DNA of 18,277 bases, taken from Rickettsiaceae bacterium. GTDB lineage: Bacteria > Pseudomonadota > Alphaproteobacteria > Rickettsiales > Rickettsiaceae. The stretch lies in assembly GCA_030731565.1 (NCBI GenBank), contig JANQTT010000039.1:2192-20468 (forward strand). Reading direction: 5' to 3'. Positions 13,841 to 18,277 of the stretch are shown here, in pieces. The stretch's first letter is position 1. Each line of letters starts with the position of its first letter. A program made the position numbers and the translations under genes. The notes below the pieces were generated by a model. It did no database searches. It had not been told where the DNA came from and saw only the letters and a list, made by a program, of their open reading frames with translations.

Positions 13841-15979
13841 TTAATATTTTGCCCTTTCTACATGCTGGATTACTTTTTTAGTTCGCAAAGAATTAATTAT
13901 TTTCTCAATATGTTCTGAGGATTCTACTTCTATATCAAATATCATTTCAAAATAATCAGGCTTACGGCTGGTAATTTTAAAATTAATTATATTACCACCA
14001 TCTCGTGCTATTTCTGTTGATATTACAGAAAGCCCGGCCACTTCATTTAATAATACAACACTAACACGGCAAACAAACGGAATATTTGAAACATTACTAT
14101 CCCAAGTCAGGTCGATTATACGTTCTGGCATGCCTGCAAAATTGTTCAGCATTTCACAATCAGAAGTATGTATAGTAATGCCACTCCCCGTATGAATTAT
14201 ACCAACAATTTTATCCCCAGGCAGCGGATGACAACATTTCGCATAATGCATAGCCATACCAGATATCAGGCCTTTGATTGGAACAGAATCTTCCTGAGAA
14301 AAGTCTGGCTTCTTCTTTCTTTTAAACTTAAGTAAAGACAATGTGGAGCTAAATTTACTCTTTTTAGGTTGAACTTGTTTTACTACCTCTTCCCTGGCAA
14401 TAGTCCCCTCGCCTATAGCAAATAATAGATCATTAAGCGATTTATTGAAAAACTTACTAGCTTTTTCAAGAGATTTTGCTTCATCTGTAATCCCAGCAAC
14501 TTTTAAAGCTTTACTAATAATATTTCGGCCAAGTTTTACATATTGGTCATATTGTTGGTTCCGAATTATTTTTCTGATTTCTGATCTTGCCTTACCAGTA
14601 ACAACGAATTTTTCCCAAGATGGCGATGCCGTTTGGTTCTTCGAGGTTATAATTTCAACCTGATCACCGTTAACTAATTGCGTACGCAGAGGTACAATAC
14701 GTCCATTAACTTTTGCTCCAACGCACGAATTACCAATATCGGAATGCACCATATAAGCAAAATCGACAGTAGTCGCGCCTTTCGGTAAGGCGACAAGGTT
14801 TCCTTTTGGAGTAAAGCAAAAAACTTGATCATAATACATTGCTAATTTTGTATTTTGCAAAAACTCGTCTGGTGCAGAATTTTGCTCTAGAATAGATAAA
14901 AGCTCTCTAATCCAAGTATACTTGCTGCCATCAGCACTATCCTTATGCCCTTGTTTATATCGCCAATGCGCTGCTACCCCTAGCTCAGCAATATCATGCA
15001 TCTCTTGAGTACGGATCTGCACTTCTATTTTCTGCATCAGTGGTCCCATAACTACAGTATGTAAAGATTGGTAACCATTTCCTTTTGGTGTACTTATAAA
15101 GTCCTGGAAAGTATCAGGTACCATTTTATATGCAGCATGGGTAATTCCAAGCACCCTATAGCAATCTTCTATGTCTTTAACAATAATCCTAAAGGCTATA
15201 ATGTCGTACAATTGATCAATTCCAACATTCTTTTGTTTCATTTTCATCCAAGTTGAATACGGAGTTTTTCGTCTACCATACACCTCAGCTTTTACACCGC
15301 CATCTTCAATTGTTTTTTTGATTTCTTGAATAATCTGATTTATATAATTCCCTTTATCACTCTCAATACTATTAAACCTATTAATTATAGATTCTCTAAC
15401 TTCAGGATGCAAAACTCTAAAACATATATCTTGCAGCTCAACTTTAATCTGCTGGATTCCAATTCTTTCAGCTAAAGGAGCATATATTTCCATAGTTTCA
15501 AGTGCAATTCTTTTGCGTTTTTCAGGTTTTGATATGTAATCAATTGTACGCATATTATGCAATCGATCAGCTAGCTTGATTAGTAGCACCCGAATATCGT
15601 CACTCATCGCAAGTAGTAGTTTGCGAAAATTTTCAGCCTGCCTTGTACTGTCCGCCTTAAATTCAATTTTATTTAACTTAGTTACGCCATCTACAAGCTT
15701 GGCAATATTATGGCTAAAGTGCTTTTCAATATTTTCAAAAGTTAGATCTGTATCTTCAATCGTATCATGCAATATAGCAGTAACTATAGAATCTGAATCA
15801 AGCCGCATTTGAGCGATAATTTCTGCAACTTGTAAAGGATGGTAATAATAAGGGTCACCAGAAGCCCTTTTTTGTGAGCCATGATACTTTATAGCAAACT
15901 CAATTGCTTTTTTTACAACAGGCTCCTCAATAGAAACTCCATACGATTTATAATTATTTATAACTTCTTGAATATCCAT
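13841..15979 (-). CDS. spoT: Bifunctional (p)ppGpp synthetase/hydrolase (long RelA/SpoT homologue)
   Basis: This enzyme makes and breaks the stringent-response alarmone (p)ppGpp in the cytosol. It is a full-length 712-aa Rsh. The HD hydrolase domain has YYHPLQVAEI (H47), LHDTIEDT (H71, D72) and KLADRLHNMRT (D138, N142), all intact. The synthetase domain has YGRRKTPYSTWMKMK (234-248), LYDIIAFRI (D259, R264), GNGYQSLHT and KIEVQIRTQEMHDIAELG (E319), followed by AAHWRYKQG. The TGS domain is about 387-446 (CFTPKGNLVALPKGATTVDF). The zinc-finger/CC region includes MAMHYAKCCHPLPGDKIVG. The C-terminal ACT domain covers about 640-712. Both active sites look complete, so a working synthetase and hydrolase are expected, unlike the fragmented spoT genes known from Rickettsia. 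It is convergent with ftsQ and divergent from fic. Confidence 0.97.
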   Translation of the reverse strand: MDIQEVINNYKSYGVSIEEPVVKKAIEFAIKYHGSQKRASGDPYYYHPLQVAEIIAQMRLDSDSIVTAILHDTIEDTDLTFENIEKHFSHNIAKLVDGVTKLNKIEFKADSTRQAENFRKLLLAMSDDIRVLLIKLADRLHNMRTIDYISKPEKRKRIALETMEIYAPLAERIGIQQIKVELQDICFRVLHPEVRESIINRFNSIESDKGNYINQIIQEIKKTIEDGGVKAEVYGRRKTPYSTWMKMKQKNVGIDQLYDIIAFRIIVKDIEDCYRVLGITHAAYKMVPDTFQDFISTPKGNGYQSLHTVVMGPLMQKIEVQIRTQEMHDIAELGVAAHWRYKQGHKDSADGSKYTWIRELLSILEQNSAPDEFLQNTKLAMYYDQVFCFTPKGNLVALPKGATTVDFAYMVHSDIGNSCVGAKVNGRIVPLRTQLVNGDQVEIITSKNQTASPSWEKFVVTGKARSEIRKIIRNQQYDQYVKLGRNIISKALKVAGITDEAKSLEKASKFFNKSLNDLLFAIGEGTIAREEVVKQVQPKKSKFSSTLSLLKFKRKKKPDFSQEDSVPIKGLISGMAMHYAKCCHPLPGDKIVGIIHTGSGITIHTSDCEMLNNFAGMPERIIDLTWDSNVSNIPFVCRVSVVLLNEVAGLSVISTEIARDGGNIINFKITSRKPDYFEMIFDIEVESSEHIEKIINSLRTKKVIQHVERAKY

Positions 15980-16143
15980 AACTACCTATTCCACAGAATA
16001 ATATACAGTCCAATATAAAATTTATCTCAACCGGTATTATCATTCAACAAAAAGCTATTATAATCTCTGACATTGACCCTTAAGGCAGCTTCAATGCCCA
16101 TGATACTTAAGAACACCAGAACCGTTTAACACAGAAGGCTTTA

Positions 16144-16172
16144 TTTTCAGAACTAGACAGTGATAGTATCAT
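16144..16172 (+). promoter_or_regulatory. Possible fic promoter
   Basis: TTTTCA (16144-16149) and TATCAT (16167-16172) are spaced by 17 nt. The -10 hexamer falls inside the palindrome at 16161-16184. Transcription from here would begin about 10 nt before the fic ATG, giving a near-leaderless mRNA. This agrees with the absence of a Shine-Dalgarno sequence. It is inference from hexamer similarity. Confidence 0.33.
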
Positions 16173-16184
16173 ATGATACTATCA
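16161..16184. promoter_or_regulatory. Perfect 24-bp palindrome before fic (operator candidate)
   Basis: TGATAGTATCAT (16161-16172) is followed directly by its reverse complement (16173-16184), with no spacer and no mismatch. It ends 4 nt before the fic ATG and overlaps the candidate -10 box. Such symmetry suits a dimeric repressor; the C-terminal winged-helix-like part of the Fic protein itself, or an unlinked regulator, could bind it. Confidence 0.6.
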
Positions 16185-16188
16185 TGAT

Positions 16189-17163
16189 ATGAGTTACAAA
16201 CCGCGATTTAAAATAACGAACAATATCTTGCTATTAATTCAAGATATTTCAAAAGCTTTAGGCTTTCTTTCTGGTGCTAAGCTTAAAATTCAACCAACCA
16301 AGCTCCGTAAGAGTAATAAAATAAAAACTATACAGTCTTCGTTAGCTATTGAGGGCAATAGTTTAACAATTGATCAGATAACAGCTATTTTATTAGGCAA
16401 GAGAGTGCTTGCGCCCAAGAAAGATATCATTGAAGTTCAAAATGCCATCAAAGTATATGAGCAGATATGTAATTACGATCCCTTGTCATTAAATGACTTT
16501 TTAAATTCTCATAAGTTACTTCTACAGGATTTAATAGAGGATAATGGACAATGGAGAAGTAAGGGTGTAGGAATAATGCAGGGTAATAAAATTGTTCATA
16601 TAGCCCCTAAGGCTAAAACAGTTGGCAAACTTATGCTGGAGTTATTCGATTTTCTTAAATCAAATAAAGATCTATCTTGGTTAATTAAAGCATGCGTGTT
16701 TCATTATGAATTGGAGCTAATCCATCCATTTTCAGATGGTAATGGTAGAATGGGTAGGTTATGGCAACAAATTATACTAATGAAAGAAGATAAAATATTT
16801 GAATATATACCTATTGAGACTCTAATTAAGGATAACCAGCAGCAATATTATGAAGTGTTGAGGCTATGCGATAAGGCTGGAGAATCAACTTTATTTATTG
16901 AGTTTATGTTAGGTCAAATTCGGTATGCCATAAATAGTTACAATGAAAATATATTGTCCAATGTAACTACACCTCATATGCGTCTTGAGTATGCAAGAGA
17001 TTATTTTGTAAATAGAAACTTTTCTAGGAAAGAATATATATTACTTCATAAGGATATTTCTACAGCCACAGCAAGTCGTGATTTAAAATATGCGGTAGAG
17101 CAGAAAGCTTTGCAAAAAATTGGCGATAAAAACCAAAGCTTTTACCGTTTTAAAAATTATTGA
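16189..17163 (+). CDS. Fic-family AMP-transferase, class II, with C-terminal winged-helix-like domain
   Basis: Fic proteins transfer AMP (or related groups) from nucleotides to hydroxyls of target proteins. The 324-aa protein has the full catalytic motif HPFSDGNGRMGR (H179-R190), so it should be active. It carries its own inhibitory helix motif S-x-x-x-E-G-N (S51-N57, SLAIEGN), which marks class II. QWRSKGVGIM and the region around 133-140 (KIVHIAP) form the usual flap and substrate hairpin. The C-terminal 55 residues (FSRKEYILLHKDISTATASR, then DLKYAV and YRFKNY) look like the winged helix found in many Fic proteins. The start MSYKPRFKIT matches the family. There is no ribosome binding site; a 24-bp palindrome lies just upstream. 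No partner antitoxin gene is adjacent. Target unknown; it may act on the bacterium's own proteins or on the host. Confidence 0.94.
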   Translation: MSYKPRFKITNNILLLIQDISKALGFLSGAKLKIQPTKLRKSNKIKTIQSSLAIEGNSLTIDQITAILLGKRVLAPKKDIIEVQNAIKVYEQICNYDPLSLNDFLNSHKLLLQDLIEDNGQWRSKGVGIMQGNKIVHIAPKAKTVGKLMLELFDFLKSNKDLSWLIKACVFHYELELIHPFSDGNGRMGRLWQQIILMKEDKIFEYIPIETLIKDNQQQYYEVLRLCDKAGESTLFIEFMLGQIRYAINSYNENILSNVTTPHMRLEYARDYFVNRNFSRKEYILLHKDISTATASRDLKYAVEQKALQKIGDKNQSFYRFKNY

Positions 17164-17482
17164 TTGTTTTTACATTGGCTAGTTAAGCATGGAGAGGTTA
17201 GAGACATTAAAGATTTTGACCTTACCCTAGTTTTCGGACAGTTAAAAATAGTAAGACTACAAGGATAATAAAATGGAAAAAAGACGAAATGAGCTGCGGG
17301 AAATTTCACTTTAACCCAATCAAAGAAAATGCTAATCTAGCAGAATATATTACAATAAATAATATTGGTAATCTTGTAAGTCGTAAACTGAAGGTCAACT
17401 ACTATCATCTAAAGGCAGTAGTAGTTTAATTTAGTTAAATAAAGAATATTAGGTTAAAAAAAATTTTTATTATTGTTTATTT
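17164..17482. other. Intergenic stretch with decayed-looking open frames, no recognised gene
   Basis: The 319 nt between fic and the dipeptidase gene hold no gene that I recognise. The fic frame stays open for about 34 codons past its stop (as HWLVKHGEVRDIKDFDLTLV). Another frame is open from 17220 to 17429 and includes a 46-codon ATG-initiated stretch (17289-17429). AAGGA stands 7 nt before an ATG at 17273 that opens only 13 codons (MEKRRNELREISL). TTTTCGGACAGT just upstream of it looks somewhat like an insertion-sequence end. The pattern fits the remains of a lost gene or element, but chance open frames in AT-rich DNA explain it nearly as well. Confidence 0.35.
17289..17429 (+). CDS. Small hypothetical ORF, doubtful (46 codons)
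   Basis: ATG at 17289 to TAA at 17429 gives 46 residues beginning MSCGKFHFNPIKENANLAEY, with no recognised domain, signal or membrane segment. The frame is open upstream to 17220 without a start. The only good ribosome binding site nearby (AAGGA, 17261-17265) serves an ATG in a different frame, so this may be a frameshifted fragment of a former gene. Confidence 0.2.
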   Translation: MSCGKFHFNPIKENANLAEYITINNIGNLVSRKLKVNYYHLKAVVV

Positions 17483-18196
17483 ATGTTGTTATTCACTATG
17501 CAGAACGCTTTTTCAAACGAGTTACATAAAGATTTTGTTTATTTAAGTGACATTGACTCTACTATACTCCAATCGGCAAGATATTTTTCATCGGAGAATT
17601 TTGTAGGCAAAAGACTAATAGGCTATAATAAAGCAACTATAATTTTAACTAAACAAACCGCAGATAGGCTTAAGCAAATACAAAACGAAGTAAAAAAAGA
17701 TGGTTATGCATTAGTAGTTTATGATGCTTATAGACCTCAGAAAACCGTAGATGCTTTTATTGCTTGGAGTAAAGATATAAAAAGCCTTGGAAAGAAAGAT
17801 GAATACTATCCTTATGTTAATAAAGAGAAAATATTTAAAGAAGGATATTTAATAACTAAATCAGGACACTCTCGAGGTAGCACCGTTGATTTAACCTTAA
17901 TTAAAATAGATAAAAAAGTTTGCGAAATAGTTAAAAGTACTAGAGTTTTAACTGATGGTAGAAAAGTTACCTTTTTAGATGATGGAACTATTGACATGGG
18001 AACTTCATTTGATCTATTCGATAAAGCTTCTCACCACGATACAAATCTAGTAAGTGCAGAAGCAGTTAGCCTTAGAAACTACTTAAGAGAAAAAATGCTT
18101 AAATTTGGCTTTAAAGAGCTAAAAGAAGAATGGTGGCACTACACACTAAAAGATGAGCCATTTCCTAATCAATATTTCGATTTCAATATTGAATAG
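17483..18196 (+). CDS. D-alanyl-D-alanine dipeptidase (VanX/DdpX type, peptidase M15D)
   Basis: This zinc enzyme hydrolyses free D-Ala-D-Ala. The 237-aa protein keeps the VanX active site: zinc ligands H129 and D136 in SGHSRGSTVD (127-136), the catalytic glutamate E216 and third ligand H219 in EEWWHY, and the transition-state arginine R84 in YDAYRPQKT. GTSFDLFDKASH (173-184) is also typical. Without a neighbouring vanH/vanA pair it is not vancomycin resistance; stand-alone members recycle cell-wall dipeptide. The first ATG gives MLLFTMQNAFSNE, which looks like the second half of a signal peptide. The same frame continues upstream as KKNFYYCLF to a GTT codon at 17453, with no ATG/GTG/TTG, so a periplasmic form would need a non-standard start. 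A hairpin terminator follows the stop. Confidence 0.93.
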   Translation: MLLFTMQNAFSNELHKDFVYLSDIDSTILQSARYFSSENFVGKRLIGYNKATIILTKQTADRLKQIQNEVKKDGYALVVYDAYRPQKTVDAFIAWSKDIKSLGKKDEYYPYVNKEKIFKEGYLITKSGHSRGSTVDLTLIKIDKKVCEIVKSTRVLTDGRKVTFLDDGTIDMGTSFDLFDKASHHDTNLVSAEAVSLRNYLREKMLKFGFKELKEEWWHYTLKDEPFPNQYFDFNIE

Positions 18197-18200
18197 TTAT

Positions 18201-18224
18201 AAAAGTAAGTGGTTACTTACTTTT
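18201..18224 (+). terminator. Terminator-like hairpin after the dipeptidase gene
   Basis: AAAAGTAAGT (18201-18210), a GGTT loop and ACTTACTTTT (18215-18224) form a perfect 10-bp hairpin whose 3' arm ends in four T. It begins 4 nt after the stop codon. The A/T ends of the arms would let it work in both directions. The layout is that of a compact intrinsic terminator. Confidence 0.65.
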
Positions 18225-18277
18225 GAGTCTGTCATAAACTTTGTGTAAGTTGTAAAATTTAAAACTAGTAAAATAGA
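18225..18277. mobile_element. Possible terminal inverted repeat of an IS256-type element at the right edge
   Basis: GAGTCTGTCATAAACTTTGT followed by GTAAGTTGTAAAA looks like the terminal inverted repeats that I recall for IS256/mutator-type insertion sequences (GAC/GAG-x-CTGTCA-x-AA-x-TTTGTGTAA pattern). No transposase lies inside the window; it would have to start beyond 18277. The similarity is from memory and only one end is visible. Confidence 0.35.

Noticed and set aside
16189..17163. Fic as half of a Fic/antitoxin (FicT-FicA) pair
   Set aside because: The inhibitory S-x-x-x-E-G-N motif is within the same protein (class II), and no small antitoxin gene lies next to it.
17483..18196. VanX-type gene as a vancomycin-resistance determinant
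   Set aside because: No vanH, vanA/B or vanRS genes are present; the nearby Ddl looks like an ordinary D-Ala-D-Ala ligase and glycopeptides do not normally cross a Gram-negative outer membrane.

Overview
The window reads as a piece of chromosome from an AT-rich alphaproteobacterium, most likely of the order Rickettsiales (intracellular, protist- or arthropod-associated). Three things point there: the gene set and style (ruvAB, MHS/ProP-type transporter, murC-murB-ddl-ftsQ, an AlaC-type aminotransferase); a Ddl with the N-terminal extension that I recall from rickettsial Ddl proteins; and small palindromic repeats, including the 'GTCATTCTGAA...' type, in and between genes. The exact genus cannot be read from the sequence. 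Naming rests on motif recognition and remembered family sequences, not on a search.

Layout. 1-1728, minus strand: 5' part of atpH (F1Fo-ATPase delta subunit, running off the left edge) and an MHS-family transporter. 1772-1836: a long hairpin in the divergent intergenic region. 1863-3532, plus: ruvA-ruvB, the Holliday-junction branch-migration motor. 3574-3867, minus: small TfoX-N-like protein. 4134-5896, plus: alaC-like aminotransferase and type I isopentenyl-diphosphate isomerase, 20 nt apart. 5942-8865, minus: two tandem proteins of no family known to me (588 and about 361 aa), candidate secreted effectors. 8978-13728, plus: acpS, murC, murB, ddl, ftsQ; the last three are tightly packed or overlapping. 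13841-15979, minus: full-length Rel/SpoT (p)ppGpp synthetase/hydrolase. 16189-17163, plus: class II Fic AMP-transferase behind a perfect 24-bp palindrome. 17483-18196, plus: VanX-type D-Ala-D-Ala dipeptidase with a terminator. At the right edge there is sequence resembling an IS256-type terminal inverted repeat.

How it works together. The central block is envelope metabolism: Ddl makes D-Ala-D-Ala, MurB/MurC make and extend UDP-MurNAc, FtsQ links wall synthesis to division, AlaC may supply alanine (or serve diaminopimelate synthesis), IDI balances the isoprenoid precursors needed for the undecaprenyl carrier, AcpS activates acyl carrier protein, and VanX recycles or limits D-Ala-D-Ala. Around it lie housekeeping genes and a few genes typical of host-associated accessory content (Fic, orphan coiled-coil proteins, transporter).

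The strongest candidates for something undescribed are the orphan protein pair at 5942-8865, the operator-like palindrome that covers the predicted fic promoter, and a palindromic repeat that has become the coding sequence for the tail of AcpS. No CRISPR array, rRNA or tRNA was seen.
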